Part shown: positions 13,979-24,989 of the stretch, piece by piece | How positions within the stretch are numbered: the stretch's first letter is position 1 | Layout of the letters: every line of letters starts with the position of its first letter | The notes under the pieces: model-generated | Databases searched by the model: none | The model's input: the letters and a program-made list of their open reading frames with translations, nothing else | What the model was told of the DNA's origin: nothing | Program-made: the position numbers and the translations under genes | NCBI GenBank assembly: GCA_900660155.1 | Contig: CABFPE010000277.1 | Coordinates: 956,723 to 1,020,722, forward strand | DNA length: 64,000 nucleotides | Origin: Hofstenia miamia | Lineage: Eukaryota; Xenacoelomorpha; Acoela; Hofsteniidae | Direction of reading: 5' to 3'

Positions 13979-14212
13979 TCATTCCATGTGGACATCCAGC
14001 ATGATATACAGTCTTCCTGTTGTGGTGAATTCTATTATTTGACCTTGCTCACTACAAAAATGTACATTTATTCTATAAATATATGATTGTGACACAGGTT
14101 TATACATTGGATTTAGTCTCACATGATGAATAATTAGGTGTTGCTTGGTTTTACAGCATATTTCTGCATCAAGGACATGTATCCAATAAGGGTAATAGTC
14201 TGCATCCAACAA
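13979..14212 (-). pseudogene. Unrecognised coding-like fragment
   Basis: A 77-residue minus-strand frame of mixed composition (CSEQGQIIEFTTTGRLYIML near its end). It lies about 0.8 kb from a similar fragment at 12917-13165. No family is recognised and it could be chance. Confidence 0.18.
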
Positions 14213-14329
14213 ATTGAGGTTCTATAATATTGATTTGTACCATTAAAACATGATTTCCAGCATATATGTCACATTCATAGCATGCATTGGTTTTTGTGTT
14301 TGGATATATCTTTCCATAAAATCCTAGCA

Positions 14330-14910
14330 TATTTCCTTAATTAAACAACATTAGTATGATATTTGTTATTGAAATTATAACAAGATTTATGTTGCCAATG
14401 AAATTACCACACAATCCATGTAAAAATTGAAAAATGTTTTTGTTTCACTCAAGAATTTTGCTGTTTTTTTCATTAAATATATAATTCCATCACTAAAAAT
14501 TTCCATGACTTTCCTTTTTGCAATAAATGGTTGGCATACTAATAGGTTTTTGTTGTTTTAGCAAATTATTGATGTCTTACTAGATATAATGCTCAGATAC
14601 ACACCCACATTTCCTAGTAATTATTAAATTTATATCTTTTTACATGGTGGCTTAAATATATCTGATCTAGCATTGTAATTGATTTAACACTCCATGTGTT
14701 TAATAATGGAGTATATTCTGTGTTCTTAATGAATGATCAATACAATGGAAAACCCTGCTATGTGGTATAAAGCATTGTGACTAGTGCATTAAAAACACAT
14801 GCATAGGATAAGACATTAAATAATTTTGAAATTGCATTATTTTTATAAGTTTTGCAGAAAAAGAAAATATCACATTTCAGATATATAAACAACTTACCTA
14901 ATAAAGAAGA
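14330..14910. repeat. Duplicated segment, left copy (partner 16.25-16.72 kb)
   Basis: Two blocks recur in the same order and orientation about 1.9 kb downstream. The first is around ACAACATTAGTATG, TTTGTTATTGAAAT and TTACCACACAATCC. The second is around CATTGTAATTGATTTAACA and CCCTGCTATGTG followed by TATAAAGCATT. Substitutions and indels are frequent, so the duplication is old. No coding content is seen. Confidence 0.6.
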
Positions 14911-15929
14911 TACCAACTTTCACAATTAAACTCTACACAAAGACTGACTAGTGCATCAATAAAATGTTGTTCTAGTTAAATGATTGAATTTTCAATATTT
15001 CTTTCTGCTAATGAACTTTGTGAAATTACACATATATTTATAAGATTGAAGTATATTAAAAATGGGTTGTGGTAAAAATGATATTATGATTGCTAACATT
15101 TTAGCTTGATTCACTGGTTCAAGTCCAGCCTACCTGATATATTTTACATTATTTCATAAAACCATCTCTTATTTTTTGTGCTTGTAGCTAAATACTGATA
15201 ATTTATGTAAAAAATATGCAAGGAGAACAATAAATCTGACAAGAAACATGCATTGACACCTACATAAAATTACACACTAAATTTTTAAACAGTACTTGGC
15301 TTACAAATGAAATATTTTGAAGGTTTATCTGGGCATCAAAGAACTTAAAGTCCAATTAACATTTTGAATTTTGCTCCAGCTCTTTGTGCATAGCTTTTAG
15401 GAAGGAAAAAACAATTTCAATGATTTAAAATAATTTTTACTGCTGGACAATACTTTGTCTGAGTTTGATGCACATTGTGAATTGGAAACTGCTCACCAAT
15501 TATATGTATTGTAGCTGAGGTTCTTCAGAGACCACATTCAGTTTGCCAACTAGTACAGGGCATGCTAACTTCTCTTCAGTCTTTAACATACCTTTCACCT
15601 CAGATATGGGTGTTTTTCCTATTGGCATTAGTAATTGCCAATATGCACAGCTTTAGATAACCTCATACATTTTTGATCCTGTTTGATATTTGCAACTTTT
15701 TTCACCATTGTTGCTAGGCAAAAGTGTGATTAGATTTAAAATTATCACTCATTTAATTGAGAGTGTCAACATCTAAGCCAATCAAATAATATACCAGGGG
15801 TAATGTTTTAACTTTTTGATCAACCATACTATGCTAATATTTGCAATATGTGTTATGCATGTACACAAGATGGAATTTTAGTAACAACCAAATGTTATAA
15901 CAAATAAGCTTTAAAGGCATTGAATTAAG

Positions 15930-15997
15930 TGAACAGTGATGTAATGATAACATACTCAGTTTATGGAGAGATTACTGGTTAAAACACAGTCTGTTCA
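15930..15997 (+). repeat. tRNA-like repeat, copy B
   Basis: Same length (68 bases) and same 7-bp closing stem (TGAACAG/CTGTTCA) as 1705-1772. Most internal differences from that copy are G-to-A or C-to-T, as expected for deamination in a CpG-poor block. The T-arm sequence is damaged, so it is not a working tRNA. A lone B-box-like GGTTCAAGTCC about 0.8 kb upstream (near 15117) may be a third, broken relative. Confidence 0.4.
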
Positions 15998-16249
15998 TTG
16001 TTAGAATTACAATACATTAAATGCACTGTAAAAAAAGTTAACAAACCCAAATAAATATTTTTTCTTGAATTTCAATGTTGTAAATTTACTTAATGCTTTA
16101 TTTTCTTTTAAGGCATGTTGTTTCATGATTATAATCTCCATGGAAACTAAAACATGTCATTTGTGTGCAAAATTCTTTTAATTGTATAAAAAAATAATGA
16201 GTTATGTCAGTTAGTGATACATTTTATTTGACTGATATTAGAAATATTT

Positions 16250-16720
16250 AAACAACATTAGTATGGTATTTGTTATTGAAATATAACAAGATTTATGCTT
16301 ACAAATAAATTACCACACAATCCCTGTAAAAACTCATTAGTGTTTTTGTTTACTTGGGAATTTTTAGCCTTCCCTTATAAATTATCATGCATTGTAAAAA
16401 GTTAACAAATCTCCACATACATTGTTCATAAAAATATTTTTTATATGGCCTCTTAGATTCAGTTGTTTTAAGCCTATGTTATAATAAACCAACAAGATAA
16501 ATTCATTTTGTTATCGTCATTTTACTCAAATTAACAATCTCTTTATGTAATGGTTTGAATATATCTTATCTACCATTGTAATTGATTTAACAATTCAAGA
16601 TGTTCTATGTATAATAATAGCATATATCTCATTTTCATTATTTATGAGGAATGAATAGTACAATAGAAAGCCCTGCTATGTGTTATAAAGCATTAAAATC
16701 TCCAACACACAAAAGAGAAT
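16250..16720. repeat. Duplicated segment, right copy
   Basis: Partner of the segment at 14330-14910, with the same order of blocks and the same orientation. The right copy runs close to the left end of the TGTAG element at 16953, about 0.25 kb away. Confidence 0.6.
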
Positions 16721-16952
16721 TTCATATTTCAAAGCATAAAAACAACTTACCACAATAAATAAGAAGACAACCTCTACAATTAAACTCTCCATAAAACATT
16801 TATGTAAACTAGGTGCATACATGGGTAAAATATCCCCCAAAATGTCATGATATTTCATAGACTTGACTGGATTCAATATAATCCCTTATTAATAGAGAGA
16901 TGTAACTCCTGTAACTATGCCTTTTATTATTCATGAATTAACAATGGGCTAT

Positions 16953-17839
16953 TGTAGAATCACAGGGTGCTTCTAGCAGCTCAAGCAGTACAAAGGTTGC
17001 AGAAGAGTACCACCACTGAGAGCATCCCATGCTCTAACAAAACAATAGAAGATTGGTAATTCACCAATTTCATTGTAGAAAAGAAAAGTAATTCCAAGAC
17101 AGTTAAAGTAGCAACCAATTCACATGGCATCACGCCAAAGCCAAGCCTTTAGAATCCATCCTTACAAATCCAAGGTGCTAATTGTGTGTCTCAAGTTGTA
17201 ATTTCTAGCTCAATACAAATAATTTATCTCCGGGTTTATCTACTCAGCTCATGTAATAAGATATTCATAAACATGTAGTTACCACATATTCTTGTTTGAA
17301 AATGGCATAGTATATTCAAGGTGTATTTTAATTTGTGCATGTTTGATTGATAGATAGCAGTTTTCTTATTTCCTATCCCTATACATAGCCCTAAAGCAAC
17401 CACAATATAGGCTCTCATTTGTCAAGGGGCGAGTTATTTCCCCAGGCACAGCAGAGTTCTCCTACATTATCACCAGATCTCACAGTTTCATTATTATAAA
17501 ATTCATACCAGAGCTAAAATGGTTAGTAAGATAATTATAATAGAAAAAGCAAATGGTATCCAGTGAGAATGAAATTTATTTGACATTTGCTTACAATAGT
17601 ATGCCCTATTTATACAAGAGTATGTAAATATTTACCATTCTTTACAAAAGTTAGTTTTCCCTTGCAATTACAAGTAATACAAAAGCTCTGAGGGGACAAT
17701 CAATAAGTTCAAAACTTAGGTTCAAAATAATAAAAAATTTAACAAAATTATCAATTCATTTATGAAATAGCACTGAATTAATTTTAGAATGCCCCAAAAA
17801 TTGAAAATAAAAATAAAAGAGGCCCTGATTGACTCTACA
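16953..17839 (-). mobile_element. TGTAG-ended element, copy 2 (887 bp, TSD CTAT)
   Basis: Inverted relative to copy 1. The plus strand begins TGTAGAATCACAGGGTGC and ends GCCCTGATTGACTCTACA. The direct repeat CTAT flanks it exactly (16949-16952 and 17840-17843). Its interior matches copies 1, 3 and 5, for example CCACAATATxGGCTC, the AGCAGAGTTCTCC segment and a ~150-bp block ending GAGGxCCCTGA. This is the cleanest copy for defining the ends. Confidence 0.75.
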
Positions 17840-17875
17840 CTATGACTCATCAATTAGCAGCTGTCAATCAATCTT

Positions 17876-17988
17876 AACAAATGTGATGAACACTTTTTTG
17901 ATGAAAGTTTTCAAAGGAATCTCGCACAAAAATTTTTTTGTTGAAATTGTAGGAGCAACTTCAACAAAAAGTTTTCATCACATTTGTT
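17876..17988. repeat. ~110-bp hairpin
   Basis: AACAAATGTGATGAA on the left pairs with TTCATCACATTTGTT on the right, with partial pairing continuing inward through TTTTT-containing arms. It begins about 35 bases after copy 2 of the TGTAG element. It may be a small palindromic MITE; no target duplication was identified. Confidence 0.5.
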
Positions 17989-18144
17989 GTCTCCCTCATC
18001 ATATCCAAAGCATTCAACTGGTATAAGACAATTTTTATAACATTAGCATTACAGAAGGAAGCCTTACAAACAAATAAATGATTACTTTGATCAAATCTCT
18101 TAATTTTTCATGGAGAAAGGAAACATTGTATTAGGTGCACAAGT

Positions 18145-19950
18145 AATTTTGAATGGGTGAATTAATGCAGTACTATTACAGATACATCAGCTTATCTAAA
18201 TTAAGTTTGTTTCTTAAAATTCTTAGCAACTTGTCTTCTTATTACAATGAACTTGGATTTTTGTGTCTGAATAATACAGTATTTACAAACATTTTATATT
18301 TTTAAAAAGAGTGTAACATAATCTAATCATGTGTGGTCAAATTAAGAAGACAAAGGAAGAAACTAAGACTGAATATTGAAATAAATATTAATTGTACAAA
18401 CACATTTTTATGATTAATTAATTATTTGTAAAATTATAGTGCAGTAATTTTTTATATTAATTCATTTGGCAAAAAGGTACTAGACCAAAATCACAAATGC
18501 TAATTAAGGCAGAAGTTCGTCATTGGCAGACGAAAGAAAATTAAAGAATTTGAAATTGTCAACAACTGAAATTAGCAGGTACTAGTCAAATATTTGATTG
18601 TTTGTTATTTTTTCACCTAAAAATTGTGTGATTGATCATTTTGGTGCTGAATTGAATTTACTGGATTTACTTTATGTTTTTGTATCAGGTTATTTTATTA
18701 ATTAGAATGGAAAGTGATTCATGACTTCAGTAAATGGGAGCATTGTGTATAGCCGGTGCTTACCCGATGTGCTCATAGGTTAGGTATAAGGATAGGGATT
18801 TTTACTCGTATTAGCTTTCCTATCGTTCGTTGTTCGTACTACTGTATTTATTACATTATGCTATTACATCTAGCCCTCTTAGGAAATTACAAAATCAGTT
18901 TGTGTTATCTTGTACAGGATTTATTACATATGATTACTAGTGGACCAAAGTACTACCAATTCATCCTTTTTGTTATGACCATATTGATTGTTCACATGTA
19001 CTCTAGATTAACATGTAATTATTTATATGTAAGGATATTATATGTAAGGAAACATAACAAGCTAATGCATCCTGGTTGCAAGATTCCCTTATTATACAAA
19101 CTTGTTAATAACAAGAACAATCAATGCATTAAATTAGTAAGGTATCACACATTGTCACTATCATATTCATGCACACTATTTCACTGCACTGAGTCATTGG
19201 AATTGTGGTTGTTGTCTCTATCAATGTTTCAGTATCTGATGGAAATACTCATTATAGGGTAATTCTTCAATTCCTCTTTTGCGCTTTGCTTCTGGTCAGG
19301 TAGCTTACCCTGTACATTGTACCATCTATCTCATGTCTTGTATCTAAAAGGATAGTTCTTAGTGTCATATCAATGCCAGTTGATTAGATAATAATTTAAT
19401 TAACAAACAACTAAACAATAGAACTAAAGAAGAGAGATGGAAATTGGGATCTGTCACCTACTATACTATTTGAGGAGGGAAAAATTGTCACAGCAGCTCC
19501 TAAATTAAGTTAAGATTTACTAGTATGAAGGTTGGCAAGATTCTACATGGTGACCATGACAGGTGCCCAACAGTGCAAAGGAAGATTTGAGTTAAGATAG
19601 CTGTTTCTTCTCAAATCACTTGAATTGGAGGAAAACCGAAAAAAGAAAAGGATTTGAAAATTGGAATTAGTGGAAAGAAGTCAGCACTGATACCTAGAAA
19701 AGGAAAAGAGAAAATGAACACTTAATACCATACTAGAGCACATAACAGAAGAAGTGACCAACCAGAAGAATACTCAAAGCAAAAAGAAAAAATGGTTCAC
19801 TCGAAGAAAAAGACTAAAACTAAAGCCAGAACCCAAAAAACTCCTCAGACGAGGAACACACCTGAAAACCCAGAAGTAAATGTCAACATGGAAGAACTGT
19901 AATTTTGGATGGGGGAATTAAAGCATTACTATTATGGATACATCAGCTTA
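18145..19950 (+). repeat. ~1.8-kb unit bounded by 50-bp direct repeats
   Basis: The 50-base sequence beginning AATTTTGRATGGG and ending GGATACATCAGCTTA-like occurs at 18145-18194 and again at 19901-19950, in the same orientation, about 85 percent alike by eye. The interior includes the repeat related to 7.2 kb and, at 19.6-19.9 kb, a lysine-rich A-rich stretch. A 168-residue open frame at 18756-19262 has no recognisable domain. The unit could be an old element with short direct terminal repeats or a tandem duplication remnant. Confidence 0.4.
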
Positions 19951-21172
19951 CAATGTACTGTATAATCTGGATAACAAGTTTGGGTGTCATGATTTTCCAT
20001 GTCAACTATGAAAAATAAATGGTGATACTTCTGTGAAATTTTCCTAGATGTGATGAAGTTCTGGACAACAACTTGGTCTGCAAAAAACAGCTCATATACA
20101 ATACATTTTGTTTCACATGTAATGCCTAAGCACAGTGAATATTTATTCCATTTTTTATTTTTTGATATTGGTGAAAGCAAACTTGTATTTGTCATGTATA
20201 TTAGACATTTCAATTCTTTATTGATTTATCAATTGTATATTTCATATGCTTTGGCGGATATTTCTATTTCATTTTTGAAAATGTGTGTCTATTTCATGTG
20301 ACCATGGTGTTTAAGTTTAGCAAAATATCTCTCCCTTTGTATTTGGATATCACTGGAAAATGAGTTTTGCTTCTATCAATAATTGAGTTCCATCATGAGT
20401 CATGTTGTCAGTTAGAGAATGCTCCACATACAAATACATGGTGGCATTTTCATCAGCCTAGTAGGTACATAGTTAATTAATTTGAAATTAATTTATACCA
20501 GTACCTAAAATTAGACAATCTCCTTATATCAGTAATGGGCTAGGTTTATTTTACAGTATCAGTAGGCTATCTCAGATAGGCTACCAGTACCTTCCACTTC
20601 ATGGCTATTAACAGTAAAATTCCACTAACAAGTTAGGTTACCAATTCACAAGCTTTCTGACTGTAATGTCAGATATGCAAAAGCTAGGCTAGCCTACTTA
20701 ACAGCTTAATTCTAATTTCAGACCTAGTTTGTTTGTTCTGTGCTTGCCTTCATCTTTGTTCATTAGAAAATAATTCAGACAGTCTTGTACTCAAGTGACT
20801 TGAGAACTTTTCGTCCCAAAATGGTGGACATAAGAAAATTTAGAACAAAAAACTGTAACAGAGCACCATCTGCATGTTTGTCAAATGGTGACTTAGCAAC
20901 ATTTTCTAGCAAAATTTATTAATCCATTTTCTTCTAAATAGAGATAAAAACAGATTTTTCATCTTAAACTCCAATTGATCAAAAATGTGACTTGGAACAT
21001 TTAGAACCAAGCCTTTCAATTATATTCCTTGTTGCATGATTAAATATTGTTACAACAAACATGACTAAAAAACGTTGTCACTCAGAGTTGTTGAGTAATG
21101 CATGCTTTTATATTAGTACAATTTATACATAATTGCTAAAGAAATTGCTGTTTTCTACCTAATGCATACTAT

Positions 21173-22160
21173 TGTAGAGTCACTCAGAACCTCTCTTTTT
21201 GATTTTATTCTTTTGATTATTTTGGCACTCAAAAATTAGTTTTATGTCACAATAACATCATAATTTGTGATTTGCTTCTATCAATTTATATCAATTTCTT
21301 TTAAATCAATTTGTATATTTTGAAGTGCAGTTATTTTGATCAATTTATTATTTGTCCCCTCAATCTAAACCTATGTGTAATTGCTTGTTTAATTTTGTGA
21401 GAGAACTCATGTGCAAGTTGTAAACATTAAGCAGGTAATAATTTACAAAAAAATTTAATAAATACTTGAGAGACTTGTAGTGAATGCACAATATAGTTTG
21501 TCTCACTGCAATTGTGTTTAATCTTCTTAATTTATTTAAATGCTAACCCCTTTTAGATTTCATCATGGATTTTAGTTTGATAATTTCTGCTTAAGATCCA
21601 GTGACAATTTGGGAGGAAACTGCACTAGGTCAGGGGCAACAAATAACTCCTTAACAGTGACAGCCCAAATCATGCTTGCTTTAGATTAAGGCTATGTGTA
21701 AGTGTAGGGAATAAGAGCTTTTAATTTAATCATTTCTTTTTGTACATGCACATAATAATCACACACTGTGAGTATACTATGCTGTTGGTTAACATGAATA
21801 CACAGCAATTATGTGCCTTTTGTTTCATTATTTATTTACATAAGCTGAGATAATAGAACTCTGAGATAAATTGTTTATTTGAGCTAGAAATTAATGCTTG
21901 AGACACAATTAGCACCTTGGAGAGTAAGGATGGATTCATGGATATGGCTTCAGCATGATGCTGTGTGAATTGGTTGCTGCTGGAAGTCTATTCTCTATGG
22001 ATAATTTTTGCTTTCCTTATGTGAATCAGTGAACCACCAATGCTCTTTCTTTTGCTGGAATGCACCTCACTCTCTACAATGGTAGCCTTTGCAACATTTA
22101 AAATTAACTCTTGAGTTTCCCAGTACCACTTGAGTAGTTAGAGCCCCCTGAAATTCTACA
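21173..22160 (+). mobile_element. TGTAG-ended element, copy 3 (988 bp, TSD CTAT)
   Basis: The left end is TGTAGAGTCACTCAGAACC and the right end is CCTGAAATTCTACA. CTAT precedes it at 21169-21172 and follows it at 22161-22164. The interior shows the family landmark AAGATCCAGTGACAATTTGG. It is more diverged from copy 2 than copy 1 is. No coding capacity. Confidence 0.7.
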
Positions 22161-22379
22161 CTATATCCTTGATTAATTTTAATACATGTTGAAATATACA
22201 TCTATACAAATGTTATACCCAAGTATTGGCTTTTACATCTATGAATTATTTTCCTTAATACATAGCATTGCATTGTTAAAACATTGTTACAATGAACATG
22301 TATATCAACAGAAGCAATTTACATCAGTTTGCCTAAAAAATAAAAACTTTGTCAAAAAATTAATTTGCTCAATTTAGTT

Positions 22380-22600
22380 TCTCAAAACAATTTATTGTCT
22401 TCAATTATATCACTTTGCCCCAATCCTAGAAAACAAAAACAAAATTTCGTCAAAAAATTAATTTGTTCAATTTTACTTTTTCAAAAATATTTTGAAAGAT
22501 GGCGTCCAATAGAATTGCTTGATTTCCATGTGGAAAAAATTCATGGGTGTCCCATTGGCATGTCCTCATGTCCATCCCTTACTACTAACAAGTGTTCATT
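22380..22600 (+). repeat. Dispersed repeat, partner of 12.43-12.70 kb
   Basis: Reverse complement of the 12.43-12.70 kb segment, with landmarks CCACATGTGGAAA-like, TCATGGGTGTCCCATTGGCA and TGTCCATCCCTTACTACT. An 82-codon open frame across it has no recognised domain. Confidence 0.6.
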
Positions 22601-22807
22601 AATAAATAATTGAGATATGTTTCATTTCTGAATCTACTTGAATTTACATAAATAACTTTACCTTTGTAAAATAGTTTTTGACTCTGAATTTTAAGATCTT
22701 CTTATTATATTTTTTGTTATGTGCAACTGCTGGAATTGTTCTTTCATCCCAAACATATCATAATTTTACCATTATTGGTCACTTATATTCAGCTTTATAC
22801 TTATATT

Positions 22808-22811
<4 letters not shown>

Positions 22812-22852
<41 letters not shown>

Positions 22853-22860
22853 CATATACA
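22812..22860. repeat. (TA)n / (TACATA)n microsatellite
   Basis: A pure TA run grading into TACATA units. The open frames through it are repeat artefacts. Confidence 0.9.
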
Positions 22861-23024
22861 GACTGTAGATACCATGGGATTTGTATCCACCACATGCACT
22901 CTTTGATTTTCCATAGTAACTAGTTTTCCACAATAACTAGTTTTATCCAAAAATTTTTATCTTGTGCAATTGAAAAATTTCCTATGTCTGAGTTTCAAGT
23001 TTTTTCAAAAAAAAATATTTTTGA

Positions 23025-23145
23025 CCAGTATCCAGTGCCCTCTGCCATAGTATCTTGCATCTGTATATATTTTTTTATTGAGTGCCTTGTAGATATTGTA
23101 AAATCTTGTGTCCTAAGCCTGTATATATATATATATATATTGGCA
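23025..23145 (-). repeat. Dispersed repeat, copy B (inverted partner at 5.2 kb)
   Basis: Reverse complement of 5227-5340, sharing CAGTATCCAGTGCC, CATAGTATCTTGCA and a TTTATTGAGTGCC block, and ending in a TA microsatellite. Confidence 0.5.
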
Positions 23146-23349
23146 TTTAGCAGCAATCCATAATTAAATCATCACAGGTATTACAAATAAATGAATCAGA
23201 ATTGATTGGCCAATTTCAGCTTCTAGTCATGCATGCATGTTATGTCATTTATGTAAAAAATTTTATTTCTGCTGGTGTATGTAAATATTGATTTTTTTAT
23301 TACTGATTTACTATAATTAGAGACTATTTTGTGTGTGATTACTCAATAA

Positions 23350-23970
23350 AATAAAAGCTGACATAACTTTAAGACCAATTGCATCAAATAATGGATTGAT
23401 ATATGAAAAATTATCAAAACTTCTCAATACAGTATTATTACAATGAATAAATTACAGTGCAGAATCAATTTTAAGAGAATTAAAAACAAAAACAGCTGAT
23501 TATTATCAATTATATTCACTTGATGTTAAAAGCTTATAAACCAAAGTTCTTTAGTTAGGGAAACTTTGAAAACATTGATATTACTCTGTGCAAAAAACAC
23601 CCTTTGTGAATTTCAAGGAAAGTTTTATCTACAAGTAAAGGGTGTTGCAATGGGAAATTGCTTTGGACCAACACTAGCAAATATTTACAGGTCAAAATTT
23701 GAACAAAAAATAAATGTTGCCAAAATAATGAATAAATTTCATTACTATGCTATATATGTTGATGATATACTAGTTATATTAGAATATAATGTTAAAGACA
23801 TACTTCCATTCTTGAATTCTTTAGATTCTGTAAGTCAATTTACCATTGAAGAAGAAAACAACAAAAGACTACCATTTCTGAAGAACAACTTTATATCATC
23901 ATACTACAACAAGCCAACAGTTAAAAATTTAGTAATTAACTACCATTCAAACACAACTTTTGCATAAAAA
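23350..23970 (+). pseudogene. Penelope-like element reverse transcriptase remnant
   Basis: Conceptual translation shows the ordered motifs of the Penelope-like RT: ITLRPIAS and a YEKLSKLLN segment, SLDVKSL, FYLQVKGVAMGN followed by GPTLANIY, the catalytic YVDDILVI, and FTIEEENNKRLPFL. These correspond to the family signatures LRPI, SLDVxSLYTNIP, QxxGVAMGxxxGPxLANxY, RYVDDI and LPFLD. The longest open part is 133 codons (23566-23967), ending soon after the LPFL segment. At least two in-frame stops lie upstream, one near 23447. No GIY-YIG endonuclease is seen downstream. It is a dead fragment. Confidence in the RT class is good, less in the exact clade. Confidence 0.75.
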
Positions 23971-24989
23971 AATTCATGATCAAAGGTCTGATGCATTGAC
24001 ATTTCATGATTGATCATAATTAAGAAAAATGTACCATCTGCTGCCAGGCATTAACAGAGTCAATTATTCTTTTAAATCATTGTGTGCTGTTATATGCTGG
24101 TATGGATGCACTGATATCATTTCTCTGCTCCAACATGAGATACGTCATTGTCAACTATTTAGGTATGCAGTTTTTGCATTTCCTTTCATTGATTCCACTG
24201 TGGCCTCTGGCCAACTCCAATCTTTGAACCAATCTGCTTCCATGTGCCTCTGTTGTTGTTTGGGTAGTTCCAAGTCTCAGCTCAATGAAGTAACTTATGT
24301 GTTCCTTATTCTAACTCAGTGCAGCTCTCAAGGCTGGATGTAACTGACTTAAACTCAATTTGTAATGTGTAATTTATTACTTTGCAACCAGGCAGTGTCA
24401 CTAGCTACTTAATAAATATTACTTTAGCCATTACCAAAAATTATTGGCTTTGATTAATATAGATCCATAAAGTAAATAGTTACTTGCAGCTTCCTACCTT
24501 ACATTTAAATAATGTTGCATGTGTAGTAATTTTATTGCTCTATTTATAGGTCACCTAATTAGATATGTAATACAGATATAACCTATGGTAGGCATTCTAG
24601 CCTTTTCTCTGATAATCAATTATTGAATACATGCAAACAATTGAATTGATAGTCAGCTAAATGGAGTAAAACTTGAATTGCTCCTGATGTGTGCCCAAGC
24701 CACTACTACTGCATCTACTGTTTAGCTTGACATGATTTATAAGTAAGCAAACCAAATAAAATTTAAAGATAAGATTTTCAAAGAATTTACTTCAACAGTT
24801 TCCAAATTAATTCTCACTCTATTTATAGTTAAATTAAAAAAAGTACCTGTTGTTCAAATTTGAATTTATTTGTCTTCCAAAAATGGCTAAAAATAATGGA
24901 AGCATTTTCGCCCCCTTCATTTGGTCAAATTATTCATTGACAAGTACTAATTTGCTATCTTGTTTCTTAGTTGCATATTGCAAACATAA

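Noticed and set aside
18756-19262. 168-codon plus-strand open frame, the longest single frame in the window
   Set aside because: Composition follows the local AT/TA-rich sequence, with no domain or motif, and it overlaps a dispersed repeat. Treated as chance.
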